Source: UBA6814 sp040753075 (GTDB lineage: Bacteria; Desulfobacterota; Desulfovibrionia; Desulfovibrionales; Desulfovibrionaceae). Taken from it: a stretch of DNA of 21,957 nt. The stretch covers positions 1 through 21,957 of the forward strand of contig JBFMHA010000062.1 of assembly GCA_040753075.1 (NCBI GenBank), in the 5' to 3' direction. This document shows, piece after piece, positions 1 through 6,943 of the stretch. A model generated the notes under the pieces. The model was not told where the DNA came from and made no database searches. It saw only the letters and a program-made list of their open reading frames with translations. Position 1 is the stretch's first letter; each line of letters begins with the position of its first letter. The position numbers and the translations under genes are program-made.

Positions 1-2
1 TG

Positions 3-971
3 AACCGACCCGCCCAACTCCGAGAGTCCCTCCATCGCCTGCCCCGGGCCGCGACCGTGCAGACCGCCAACGAATCCACCTCCTACCTCCTGGGCTACGA
101 CCAGGTGGGCAGCCTCAAGGCCGTGGCGGCCATGGACGGACCCCACGAGGGCCGGGTGGTCAAGGTGGTGGACTACGACGCCTTCGGCCAGATCCTGTCC
201 GACTCCAACCCGGCCCTCTTCATGCCGATAGCCTTCGCGGGAGGTTTGAGGGACAAGTTCACCGGCCTCGTCCGCTTCCTCCACCGCGACTACGACCCAA
301 CCATCGGCCGCTTCACCGCCCCCGACCCGCTGGGCGATACGGGAGGGGACCACGACTTGTACGACTACTGCGTGGACGATCCGGTGGGGAGGGTGGATCC
401 GGAGGGGACCCTGCCATTCCTTATCCCCCTGGCTTTCCTGGCGGGTCAAGCCGGCGCCACCGCATTAGGTTGGCTGGGGGTCAAAGCGGCCCAGAAAGGC
501 GCGGAGGCAGCCGCCGAAACCATGGGCGACGACAAGCTGAAAAAGGAGCTGCCCGAGAAGACCGAGGCCATGGACAAGGCCACCACCGACGCCATGAAGA
601 CCGTGACGGCCATCAACGCCGGCATCGCCGCCACAGCCGCCGCCAGCGCCGGAGCAGTCAAGGCCGCGCCGGTCGTCGCCCAGGCGGCCAAGGAACTACC
701 CGGAGCCGCAGCAAAGGCCGCCGAAGCAGTCAAGACCGCAGCGACAACTGCAGGACAGGCAGCCACCTCTATGGCCCTGGATCCGAAGAACATCGAGTTT
801 GTGCAGGACGCTATTGCGGGGTCAACTGATACCCCCCCTATAATGACGCCAGGAGGCGTAACGGGGGCGGCTATGAGCAAGGCCGTTGATTGGATTAGAA
901 TTGGCGGCAAGGTAAAAGGTATGCCTGAATCGTCTCCTGAAAAAATCCGGATTGAAGATTCACGGCGCTAA
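3..971 (+). CDS. Rhs repeat-associated core protein, C-terminal part with unrecognised tip (5' end outside or rearranged)
   Basis: The reading frame is open from base 3. From about base 36 it encodes a typical Rhs C-terminal core: LGYDQVGSLKAV, YDAFGQIL, FAGGLRDKFTGLVRFLHRDYDP, GRFTAPDPLG, then DLYDYCVDDPVGRVDPEG. Rhs proteins form a beta-cage shell, and the sequence after the DPxG motif is a variable, often toxic tip. Here the tip is about 190 residues: a hydrophobic stretch (TLPFLIPLAFLAG), a long Ala/Lys-rich probably helical part, and a less Ala-rich end rich in Gly, Met and Ile. I recognise no toxin domain in it. The first GTG (57) has no ribosome-binding site and lies inside the conserved core, so it is not a credible start. 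Bases 1-35 do not resemble the sequence preceding the second core copy (2861), so this may be a displaced cassette. A 9-bp hairpin (982-1005) follows the stop without a T run. Toxin function is inferred only. Confidence 0.75.
   Translation, partial: NRPAQLRESLHRLPRAATVQTANESTSYLLGYDQVGSLKAVAAMDGPHEGRVVKVVDYDAFGQILSDSNPALFMPIAFAGGLRDKFTGLVRFLHRDYDPTIGRFTAPDPLGDTGGDHDLYDYCVDDPVGRVDPEGTLPFLIPLAFLAGQAGATALGWLGVKAAQKGAEAAAETMGDDKLKKELPEKTEAMDKATTDAMKTVTAINAGIAATAAASAGAVKAAPVVAQAAKELPGAAAKAAEAVKTAATTAGQAATSMALDPKNIEFVQDAIAGSTDTPPIMTPGGVTGAAMSKAVDWIRIGGKVKGMPESSPEKIRIEDSRR
36..377 (+). repeat. Direct repeat of Rhs core, copy 1
   Basis: This 342-bp stretch matches 2861-3202 base for base with about 20 mismatches by eye (about 94%) and no gaps. 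Most mismatches are at third codon positions. The match begins at CGCCTGCCCCGGGCCGCGAC and ends at TGCGTGGAC, where both copies diverge abruptly. Confidence 0.93.
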
Positions 972-981
972 GCATTGAAGT

Positions 982-1005
982 GGCGGCCACCTCGCAGTGG
1001 CCGCC
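982..1005. other. Hairpin between Rhs tip gene and small membrane ORF
   Basis: A perfect 9-bp inverted repeat (GGCGGCCAC / GTGGCCGCC) has a 6-nt loop. It sits 11 bases after the Rhs stop codon. No T run follows on either strand, so it is not a classical terminator. It could stabilise the mRNA end or separate the two genes. Confidence 0.5.
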
Positions 1006-1031
1006 GCCTTAAAAAATTTGGAGTCGCCTTG

Positions 1032-1223
1032 ATGAAAATGTCTCGTTGTGATTTCTTTACGGTGGTTATGTGTATTGTTTTTTTGCTTGACGGGATAATG
1101 ACATCTTTAGGTTTTTTTGAGTATTTTAGGAAGATAAAAATTTATCCCTGGACAGGATACTTAGAGATAGCGATTGGTGTATACATATTATTTCTTCTGG
1201 CAAAAAAATGGAAAGGGAAATAA
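1032..1223 (+). CDS. Small AT-rich membrane protein, candidate immunity protein of the Rhs tip
   Basis: A 63-residue protein starting at ATG 1032, with GGAG at 1020-1023 giving a normal 8-nt spacing. The frame is open upstream to 975, but that part is GC-rich and has no ribosome-binding site. Two hydrophobic segments are visible (about residues 8-27, FFTVVMCIVFLLDGIM, and about 42-57, LEIAIGVYILFLLA), and the end is basic (KKWKGK). Base composition is strongly AT-rich against the surrounding GC-rich DNA, as is common for immunity genes lying directly after Rhs or CDI toxin tips. It lies 60 bases after the Rhs gene on the same strand. An inner-membrane immunity protein would fit a membrane-acting toxin, but nothing in the sequence proves this; I recognise no family. 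Confidence 0.55.
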   Translation: MKMSRCDFFTVVMCIVFLLDGIMTSLGFFEYFRKIKIYPWTGYLEIAIGVYILFLLAKKWKGK

Positions 1224-1235
1224 GTGCACAGTGAT

Positions 1236-1273
1236 TGACCTTTCCCCCGCGAGGTATCCCAGCTAAAAGTTCG
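1236..1273 (+). repeat. Left terminal inverted repeat of the IS
   Basis: It is the imperfect reverse complement of 2404-2440. The shared outer block is TGACCTT and the shared inner block AAAGTTCG. Confidence 0.88.
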
Positions 1274-1299
1274 TGACGACGGCCGAGGAGGTCATCGTC

Positions 1300-1563
1300 A
1301 TGAGGAAGAGTCGGTTCAACGAGGCGCAGATCATCGAGATCCTGAAGCAGGCGGATGCCGGGATGAAGGTCGTGGATCTTTGTCGCCGTCACGGGATTTC
1401 GGACGCGACGTTCTACAAGTGGCGCAGCAGGTACGGCGGCCTCGGGGTGTCCGAGGCGGTCCGGCTGCGGCAGCTGGAGGAGGAAAACCGGCGCCTCAAG
1501 CGGCTGGTGGCGGACCAGGCCCTGGACATCCAGGTGCTCAAAGAGGTGCTTGGAAAAATCTGA
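1300..1563 (+). CDS. IS3-family transposase OrfA (helix-turn-helix)
   Basis: An 87-residue protein of the transposase_8 / IS3 OrfA family that binds the element's ends. The start at ATG 1300 (MRKSRFNEAQIIEILKQA) is chosen because it matches the usual family start and has GAGGAGG at 1285-1291; an in-frame GTG at 1273 lies in the terminal repeat. The helix-turn-helix is in the region VVDLCRRHGISDATFYKW, followed by a leucine-zipper-like coiled coil (RQLEEENRRLKRLVADQ). The last codons contain a run of five A (1554-1558), where a -1 shift would join it to the downstream frame and give the full OrfAB transposase. Confidence 0.93.
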   Translation: MRKSRFNEAQIIEILKQADAGMKVVDLCRRHGISDATFYKWRSRYGGLGVSEAVRLRQLEEENRRLKRLVADQALDIQVLKEVLGKI

Positions 1564-2435
1564 CCGAGCCCGCCGAGCGCCGTCAGGCCGTACGCCACGC
1601 CATCGCGGCGCACGGCTATTCCGAGCGGCGGGCCTGCAGTCTGATCGAGCTCAACCGGAGGACATACCGGCGCAGCCTGGCTCCTGACCCCAACGCAGCC
1701 TTGCGTGTCCGCCTGCGGGAGCTGGCCGAGGGGCGCAGGCGCTTTGGCAGCCCGCGGCTGCACATCCTGTTGCGCCGGGAAGGCTGGACCGTGAACCACA
1801 AGCGGGTGGAGCGCATCTACCGGGAGGAAGGGCTGTCGCTGCGGCTCAAGCGCCGGCGCAAGCGGACGAGCCACCTGCGCGTGGTTGCGCCCGGACCGAC
1901 CGGGCCGAACCAGCAGTGGGCCATGGACTTCATGAGCGACAGCCTTGAGAATGGCCGGAGGTTCAGGGTGCTGACGATCATGGACCTGTGGAATCGCCGC
2001 TGTCCCAACCTGGAAGCTGACCACTCGCTGACCGGCGAGCGCGTTGCCCGGATGCTGGAGCGGCTGCGGACCAGGGGCGAATGCCCGGGAGTCATCCGCA
2101 CGGACAACGGCCCGGAGTTCACCGGCAAGGCCCTGGACCGCTGGGCCCAGGCCGCGGGCGTGAAGCTGGAGTTCATCCGGCCCGGCAAGCCGACAGACAA
2201 CGGCCACGTGGAGAGCTTCAATGGCCGCTTCCGCGAGGAGTGCCTGGACGCCCAGATGTTCTCCTCCCTGGATGAGGCCAGAAAGGTCATCGAGGCATGG
2301 AGGCAGGACTACAACACCGCCAGGCCGCACAGCTCCCTTGGCGGCCTCAGCCCTGAAGAGTACAGAAGAGCCAGGAGTAGGGAAAACCAATCAGGCCAGA
2401 GTCCGAACTTTCGGCTGGCATACTCGGCGGGGTAA
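1554..2435 (+). CDS. IS3-family transposase OrfB (DDE integrase), made by -1 frameshift
   Basis: This is the catalytic half of the transposase, lying in the -1 frame relative to OrfA. Translation probably enters by slippage on AAAAA (1554-1558), since no good independent start is visible. It has the HTH_21 region (GYSERRACSLIELNRRTYRR, then RRFGSPRLHILLRREGWTVN) and an rve-type integrase core. The DDE residues are in WAMDFMSD, IRTDNGPEF and NGHVESFNGRFREECL; the end motif is YNTARPHSSLGGLSPEEY. Length and motifs match intact members of the IS407-like group. The coordinates mark the frame after the shift, not a true start codon. Confidence 0.92.
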   Translation, partial: KNLTEPAERRQAVRHAIAAHGYSERRACSLIELNRRTYRRSLAPDPNAALRVRLRELAEGRRRFGSPRLHILLRREGWTVNHKRVERIYREEGLSLRLKRRRKRTSHLRVVAPGPTGPNQQWAMDFMSDSLENGRRFRVLTIMDLWNRRCPNLEADHSLTGERVARMLERLRTRGECPGVIRTDNGPEFTGKALDRWAQAAGVKLEFIRPGKPTDNGHVESFNGRFREECLDAQMFSSLDEARKVIEAWRQDYNTARPHSSLGGLSPEEYRRARSRENQSGQSPNFRLAYSAG

Positions 2436-2440
2436 GGTCA
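2404..2440 (-). repeat. Right terminal inverted repeat of the IS
   Basis: Imperfect reverse complement of 1236-1273. It lies partly inside the end of orfB, as is common in IS3 elements. Confidence 0.88.
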
Positions 2441-2739
2441 ATGCAGTTCATACACCTCACAATTTACTATTTTAGCTTGGTTGCTGTTTTTTTGGAACTA
2501 TCATTTTAAATAGTACTCTAAATTATGACACCCAGCTATCTAGTTTGACCTTTGTTATCTTCGTTTTTCTTTGGCATACATTTACGTTGCTTTGTATTGT
2601 TGCGAGAAAAAAAATAATTGGCTTTTATCTTTTAATGATATACATTCGCCTCTTCACGATGTGGCCATTCCCCGGGCTGTATGAAAAAATTGAACGATAT
2701 ATAAAAAGGAACGGCATTGAATCGTACTTCCAAAAATAA
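2441..2739 (+). pseudogene. Frameshifted small AT-rich membrane protein gene, candidate second immunity gene
   Basis: Frame 1: ATG 2441, directly at the right end of the IS, reads MQFIHLTIYYFSLVAV and stops at 2507-2509. Frame 2: open from 2476 to TAA 2737-2739, reading ILNSTLNYDTQLSSL, then FVIFVFLWHTFTLLCIVA, IIGFYLLMIYIRLF and a charged tail (YEKIERYIKRNGIESYFQK). Adding one base to the seven-T run at 2487-2493 joins them into one continuous protein of about 99 residues with three hydrophobic segments. It is therefore a one-base loss, a slippage or phase-variable switch, or a sequencing error. Composition is strongly AT-rich, like the small gene at 1032. Its place just before a second Rhs core fits a displaced immunity gene. 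The original start may have been lost to the IS. Confidence 0.55.
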
Positions 2740-2743
2740 ATAA

Positions 2744-3202
2744 AATGCCCAACTGCGCTTGGCTTACTACGCCCCCCCCTGGCGCTCCCCCCTGCAACTG
2801 GCGACCTACCGCGACCACCGCAGCGGCGTGCGCATGACCTTCCACTACGCCGGCTCCGGCCGCCTGCCCCGGGCCGCGACCGTGCAGACCGCCAACGACT
2901 CAAGCTCCTACCTCCTGGGCTACGACCAGGTGGGCAGCCTCAAGGCCGTGGCCGCCATGGACGGACCCCACGAGGGCCGGGTGGTCAAGGTGGTGGACTA
3001 CGACGCCTTCGGCCAGATCCTGTCCGACTCCAACCCGGCCATCTTCATGCCGATTGCGTTCGCGGGAGGTTTGAGGGACAAGTTCACCGGCCTCGTCCGC
3101 TTCCTCCACCGCGACTACGACCCGACCGTGGGAAGGTTCACCGCCCCCGACCCGCTCGGCGATACGGGCGGCGACCACGACCTCTACGACTGCTGCGTGG
3201 AC
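2744..3202 (+). pseudogene. Tipless second copy of the Rhs core (truncated remnant)
   Basis: The frame reopens after TAA 2741-2743 and reads YYAPPWRSPLQLATYRDHRSGVR, then FHYAGSGRLPRAATVQ and the Rhs core. The core ends at DLYDCCVD, just before the expected DPV/DPxG motif that marks the tip junction. It extends farther upstream than copy 1 (about 117 bp of Rhs-like sequence before the shared block) but lacks any tip. The frame stays open to 3955 only because the DNA is GC-rich and antisense to the methyltransferase gene. There is no start codon with a ribosome-binding site. This is a remnant of a longer rhs gene, probably left after recombination at the core. Such silent core copies are a known source of tip exchange in Rhs loci. 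Confidence 0.8.
2861..3202 (+). repeat. Direct repeat of Rhs core, copy 2
   Basis: Matches 36-377 at about 94% without gaps. The two copies have the same orientation and flank the tip, both small membrane genes and the IS, so homologous recombination between them would delete about 2.8 kb. Confidence 0.93.
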
Positions 3203-3225
3203 AGGGGGACTGAGCCAGTAGGCAA

Positions 3226-3915
3226 CTATTTCTCCACCAACGGCGCTTCCACCGCCAACCCCGGCTTTCCCCCCTTCACCGCCTCCACAAGGCAGAGGCG
3301 GCAAGGGGCGTCGCGCCGGGGATGGACGTGCTGGAGGCGCTTGGGCTCCAAGCCGCAGGCGGTGAGGGTGACGAGGAGTTCGGGCAGGCGGGCCGGGGGG
3401 AGGCAGAGGGTCAGACGGCCGCAGGGGGCGAGTAGGCGGGCGGCGGCGGAAAGGAAGTCGGCCAGAGTCGCGGTGGTCTCCTGGCGGGCCGCGGCCCGGG
3501 CCGGGTGCGGCGAGGTGCGGCAGGCGCCGGGCACGCGGTACGGCGGGTTCAGGAGGCAGAGGTCGAAGGAGCCGGATTTCAATCCGGACAAATCAGACAG
3601 GTTTGCCGCATCGGCCTCGATTGCGAAAAAACGGTCTGCAAAGCCGAGGCGTTGGGCGTTGTCCCGGCTGGCGGCCACCATATCCGGGGAGATGTCCAGG
3701 GCGGTCAGGCTGGCGTCGCAGTCCGGGTGCGCCAGCAAAAACCCGAACCCCACCACCCCGCATCCCGCGCCCAGGTCCAGCACCCTGCCGGCCTTGCCCG
3801 GGGCCGGAAAGCCGGCCAGCAGCAGCGAATCCTTGGTGAAGCGGTATCCCGCCGGCTGCGCCAGCCCCCGCGGGAATGCGGCCCGGGCCGCGGCGATGTC
3901 GTCAGTTCGGGGCAT
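3226..3915 (-). CDS. TrmN6-like tRNA (adenine-N6) methyltransferase, probably 3'-truncated
   Basis: A 229-residue SAM-dependent methyltransferase of the TrmN6/YfiC type, which methylates adenine 37 of tRNA1(Val) in Escherichia coli. The N-terminal RFTKDSLLLAGF motif is at about residues 25-36, SAM motif I (VLDLGAGCG) at 45-53, the acidic TALDIS at 71-76 and the adenine-methylase NPPY at 123-126. The start at 3915 is backed by GGGGAGGG just upstream. The C-terminus ends LAVEAPLVEK; family members usually continue some 15-25 residues beyond the APLV-like segment, and the break falls within about 30 bases of where the Rhs remnant stops. I therefore infer that the 3' end was replaced when the Rhs island arrived. 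The catalytic part is intact. Other small-substrate N6-adenine methyltransferases are possible. Confidence 0.78.
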   Translation of the reverse strand: MPRTDDIAAARAAFPRGLAQPAGYRFTKDSLLLAGFPAPGKAGRVLDLGAGCGVVGFGFLLAHPDCDASLTALDISPDMVAASRDNAQRLGFADRFFAIEADAANLSDLSGLKSGSFDLCLLNPPYRVPGACRTSPHPARAAARQETTATLADFLSAAARLLAPCGRLTLCLPPARLPELLVTLTACGLEPKRLQHVHPRRDAPCRLCLVEAVKGGKPGLAVEAPLVEK

Positions 3916-4186
3916 GCGCCCTCCCCTCGACGGGAATCCCGCCCGCGAGATTTAGCCGGCCGCGCCGGACAACCTGCCCCCGGGCGGCGGGCAATGCGGC
4001 GCGGCTTTCAAAATCCACTACCCCTGGGGCATTCTGTCACAGAAGTCCTGCCGGCCGCGCAGGCCGGCCGATGGCTCGGGCGGCGGTCAACGCGGCGCTG
4101 CTTTTTTTCAACACCGGCGAGTTGATACACCGGCACTGGACGGACCGGAGAGTCGGGCCAGCCTGAAGAGCGGCAAACCTGTCGCC

Positions 4187-5404
4187 CTACTCCCCCAGCG
4201 CGTCCCGGTCCCGGAGCCCGAGCAGGTAGAGGATTCCGTCCAGGCCCAGACTGGAGATGGACTGGCCCGCGCCCTCGCGCACCACGGGCTTGGCGTGGAA
4301 GGCTATGCCCAGGCCGGCGATGGAGAGCATGGGCAGGTCGTTGGCCCCGTCGCCCACGGCCACGGCCTGCTTGAGGTCGATGCCCAGCTGTCCGGCGATC
4401 TCCCGGAGCAGCGCGGCCTTCTTGGCCCCGTCCACGATCTCGCCCTTGACCCGGCCGGTGAGCCGGCCGTCCACGATCTCCAGTTCGTTGGCGTGCAGGT
4501 AGTCGATGTCGAGCTTCTGGCGCAGCTTCTTGCCGAAGAAGGTGAACCCTCCCGAGAGCACGGCCACGGTGTAGCCGATGCGCTTGAGCGTGGTGATGAG
4601 CCGCTCCGCCCCCTCGGTGAGCGGCAGCCGAGACGCCACGCGCTCCAGGGCCCCCTCCTCCAGGCCGGCCAGGCAGGCCACCCGGCGGGTGAGGCTCTGC
4701 TTGAAGTCCAGCTCCCCGCGCATGGCCGCCTCGGTCACGGCGGCCACCTCCTCGCCCTTGCCCGCCTCCCTGGCCAGTTCGTCGATGCCCTCGCCGCGGA
4801 TCAGGGTGGAGTCCATGTCCAGGGCGATGAGCCGGCGGTTGCGGCGGAACAGGTCGTCCTTCTGGAAGGCGATGTCCACCCCGCACTCGCGGGAGATGGC
4901 CAGGAACTCCCGGCGCATGGCGTCCGAATCCCGGGGCGTGCCGCGCATGGACAGCTCCACGCAGGCCCGGGGCAGGGCGTCGGGGGTGGTGAGCGAGATG
5001 CGGCCGGACAGCCGGGTGATGAAGTCGCAGTTGAGCCCGTTGTCCGTGGCCGCGCCCGCGATGCGCGAGACTTCGGCCGGGGTGATCTCCCGGGCCAGGA
5101 GGGTGATGATCCAGCGGTCCTTGCCCGAGGACGCCGCCCAGGACTCGTAGCTCTCCACGCTCACCGGCACGAAGGCGATGTGCACCCCCAGGTCCCCGGC
5201 CCGGTAGATGAGCCGCTTGAAGATGGGCGCGGACATGGACTCCGCGGGGATCTCCACCAGGGCCGAGAGGTTGAGCTGGTCATGGATCACGGCCTGGGAC
5301 AGGTCCAGGATGCGGACCTTGTACTCGGCCAGCACGGCCATGAGGGCGTGGAGCAGGCCCGGCTTGTCCTCTCCGGACACCTTGACGAGCACGATCTCGC
5401 GCAT
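4187..5404 (-). CDS. serB: Phosphoserine phosphatase SerB with N-terminal ACT domains
   Basis: A 405-residue cytoplasmic HAD-family enzyme that dephosphorylates O-phosphoserine in the last step of serine synthesis. Residues 1-85 (VKVSGEDKPGLLHALMAVLA) and about 96-180 look like two ACT domains, common in longer SerB forms and possibly sensing amino acids. The HAD core follows: motif I DMDST 196-200 (nucleophile Asp196, acid/base Asp198), motif II LSGGF 283-287, motif III lysine region about 320-330, motif IV GDGANDLPM 351-359. The start ATG at 5404 has AAGGAGT about 7-8 nt upstream, lying inside the last codons of murJ, whose stop is 3 nt away. Translation is therefore probably coupled to murJ. 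No clear terminator is visible downstream. Confidence 0.95.
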   Translation of the reverse strand: MREIVLVKVSGEDKPGLLHALMAVLAEYKVRILDLSQAVIHDQLNLSALVEIPAESMSAPIFKRLIYRAGDLGVHIAFVPVSVESYESWAASSGKDRWIITLLAREITPAEVSRIAGAATDNGLNCDFITRLSGRISLTTPDALPRACVELSMRGTPRDSDAMRREFLAISRECGVDIAFQKDDLFRRNRRLIALDMDSTLIRGEGIDELAREAGKGEEVAAVTEAAMRGELDFKQSLTRRVACLAGLEEGALERVASRLPLTEGAERLITTLKRIGYTVAVLSGGFTFFGKKLRQKLDIDYLHANELEIVDGRLTGRVKGEIVDGAKKAALLREIAGQLGIDLKQAVAVGDGANDLPMLSIAGLGIAFHAKPVVREGAGQSISSLGLDGILYLLGLRDRDALGE

Positions 5405-5407
5405 GGT

Positions 5408-6943
5408 TCAGACTCCTTTGCGGCCCATCCTGCGCAGGAGGGCGTCGGTCAACAACAGTGCTTCGGGCGCCCGGACCAGGCGGGCGGCCAGGATGTACAG
5501 GCCGGCCCAGAGCGGGATGAGGGCCACGGCCCACTTCCCCAGGGGGACCGTGGACCAGGCGGCCAGGCCCAGGCCCAGGCTGAGCAGCGCGGCCTTGAGG
5601 GAGCCCCGCAGGTAGTCCCGCCAGGGGCCGATGCGCCGGGCCAGGAGCCCGGACAGGAGCAGCGAATTGGCCCAGGACGAGGCGCTGGCGGCCAGGGCCA
5701 GGCCCACGTGGGCCAGCGGCCCCATGAGCGCGAACCCGAGTCCCACGTACACCAGCAGGCAGAAGGCCGCCACCTTCACCGGGGTGCGGGTGTCCTCCTG
5801 GGCGTAGTAGGCCGAGACCAGGGGCCGCACCTGGGCGAAGGCGGGCAGGCCCAGGGCGTAGGCCATCATGGCCTGCGAGGTGGCGGCCACGGCCGCGGGG
5901 TCGAAGGCCCCCCGGCCGAAGAGGAGCCTCGTCACGGGCTCGGACAGGGCCAGGAGCCCGGCCGTGGCGGGCAGGCAGATGAACAGGGAGAGCTTGAGGC
6001 CGGCGTTCAGGGTGCGCTTGAACTCCTCCCCTTCCCCGCGGACCGCCAGGGCGGCCAGGCTGGGCAGGGCCGCGGTGGACACCGCCACCCCGAACACGCC
6101 GAGCGGGAACTGCACCACCCGGTCCGCGTAGTAGAGGAAGGAGATGCTGCCCTCGGCCAGGAACGAGGCCATGACCGTGCCCAGCACGATGTTGAGCTGG
6201 TACACCGCGGCCCCGAACAGGGTGGGAATCATGAGCCGGCCGACCCGGAGCACGCCCGGATCGCGCCAGGTCCAGGGGCCGCGCCAGGAGAAGCCGATGC
6301 CGCGCAGGAAGGGCTGCTGCAGGAGCCACTGCAGAACCCCGGCCGCCAGCACGGCCCAGGCCAGGGCGTGGGGTACGGACAGGGAGAGGAACACCGCGCC
6401 CAGGCCCGCGGCGATCAGGGTCAGGTTCAGCACGCAGGGGGCCAGGGCCGGGGCCAGGAACTTGCCCGAGGCGTTCAATATGCCCATGCACAGGGCCACG
6501 CAGCAGATGGACAGGGCGAAGGGGAAGGTGATGCGCAGCAGCTCGGCGGTCAGCTCCCGGGCCGCGGGGTTGTCCCCGAAGCCCGGGGCCATGAGGGTGG
6601 TGATGGGGCCGGCCAGCAGTTCGGCCAGGAGCGTGAGCCCGCCCAGGATCACCACGAGCCAGGCCAGGGCCGCCCGCGCCGTGGCCTGGGCCGCGGGCTC
6701 GCCCGACTCCTGCCGGGTGCGGGTGTAGACCGGCACGAAGGCCATGGTCATGGACCCCTCGCCGAACAGGTTGCGCAGCAGGTTCGGGATGCGGAACGCC
6801 ACGAAGAACGCGTCCGCCGCCCACCCCGCGCCCAGGGCGTAGGCCGTGACCATGTCCCGGGCGAAGCCCAGCAGCCGGGACATGAAGGTCCCCGAGGCGA
6901 CCACCAGGGCGCTCTTGGCGATGGAACGGGCGTGGGTGCTCAT
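5408..6943 (-). CDS. murJ: Lipid II flippase MurJ
   Basis: A 511-residue integral membrane protein of the MVF/MurJ family (MOP superfamily) that moves lipid II across the inner membrane for peptidoglycan synthesis. The N-terminus has the characteristic SRLLGFARD (22-30), AADAFFVAFRIPNLLRNLF (42-60) and GEGSM (61-65), holding the conserved Arg and Asp residues known to be essential in E. coli MurJ. Many hydrophobic helices follow, consistent with 14 membrane segments, and length is normal. The start codon overlaps the TGA of a 20-codon leader ORF (ATGA). The bases just before it (GTTTTGAAAAA) give no ribosome-binding site, so initiation may depend on coupling from that leader. serB follows after 3 nt. 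Confidence 0.95.
   Translation of the reverse strand: MSTHARSIAKSALVVASGTFMSRLLGFARDMVTAYALGAGWAADAFFVAFRIPNLLRNLFGEGSMTMAFVPVYTRTRQESGEPAAQATARAALAWLVVILGGLTLLAELLAGPITTLMAPGFGDNPAARELTAELLRITFPFALSICCVALCMGILNASGKFLAPALAPCVLNLTLIAAGLGAVFLSLSVPHALAWAVLAAGVLQWLLQQPFLRGIGFSWRGPWTWRDPGVLRVGRLMIPTLFGAAVYQLNIVLGTVMASFLAEGSISFLYYADRVVQFPLGVFGVAVSTAALPSLAALAVRGEGEEFKRTLNAGLKLSLFICLPATAGLLALSEPVTRLLFGRGAFDPAAVAATSQAMMAYALGLPAFAQVRPLVSAYYAQEDTRTPVKVAAFCLLVYVGLGFALMGPLAHVGLALAASASSWANSLLLSGLLARRIGPWRDYLRGSLKAALLSLGLGLAAWSTVPLGKWAVALIPLWAGLYILAARLVRAPEALLLTDALLRRMGRKGV

Larger units (their letters stand above)
1236..2440 (+). mobile_element. Complete IS3-family insertion sequence (IS407-like group)
   Basis: A 1205-bp element with terminal inverted repeats of about 37 bp. 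Left (1236-1273) begins TGACCTTTCCCC and ends AAAGTTCG; right (2404-2440) read inward begins TGACCTTACCCC and also ends AAAGTTCG, with a few mismatches and one 1-base indel. It carries the two overlapping orfs of IS3 elements. I see no 3-4 bp target duplication: the left flank ends GTGAT and the right flank begins ATGCA. That suggests either an old insertion or a rearrangement involving the IS. Both genes look intact, so the element may still be active. Confidence 0.92.

Noticed and set aside
57..59. GTG as the true start of the first Rhs protein
   Set aside because: It lies within the conserved core and has no ribosome-binding site; the frame is open to the window edge.
982..1005. Hairpin after the Rhs tip as a Rho-independent terminator
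   Set aside because: It is followed by GCCTTAAAAAA on the plus strand and has no T run on the minus strand.
3203..3955. Continuation of the second Rhs copy as a 398-residue protein
   Set aside because: After 3202 the frame runs antisense through the methyltransferase gene and loses all Rhs character, so it is not a tip.
4046..4120. Possible terminator after serB (GCCGGCC hairpin and T run at 4101-4107)
   Set aside because: The hairpin and the T run are separated, and the T run has the plus-strand orientation, opposite to serB.
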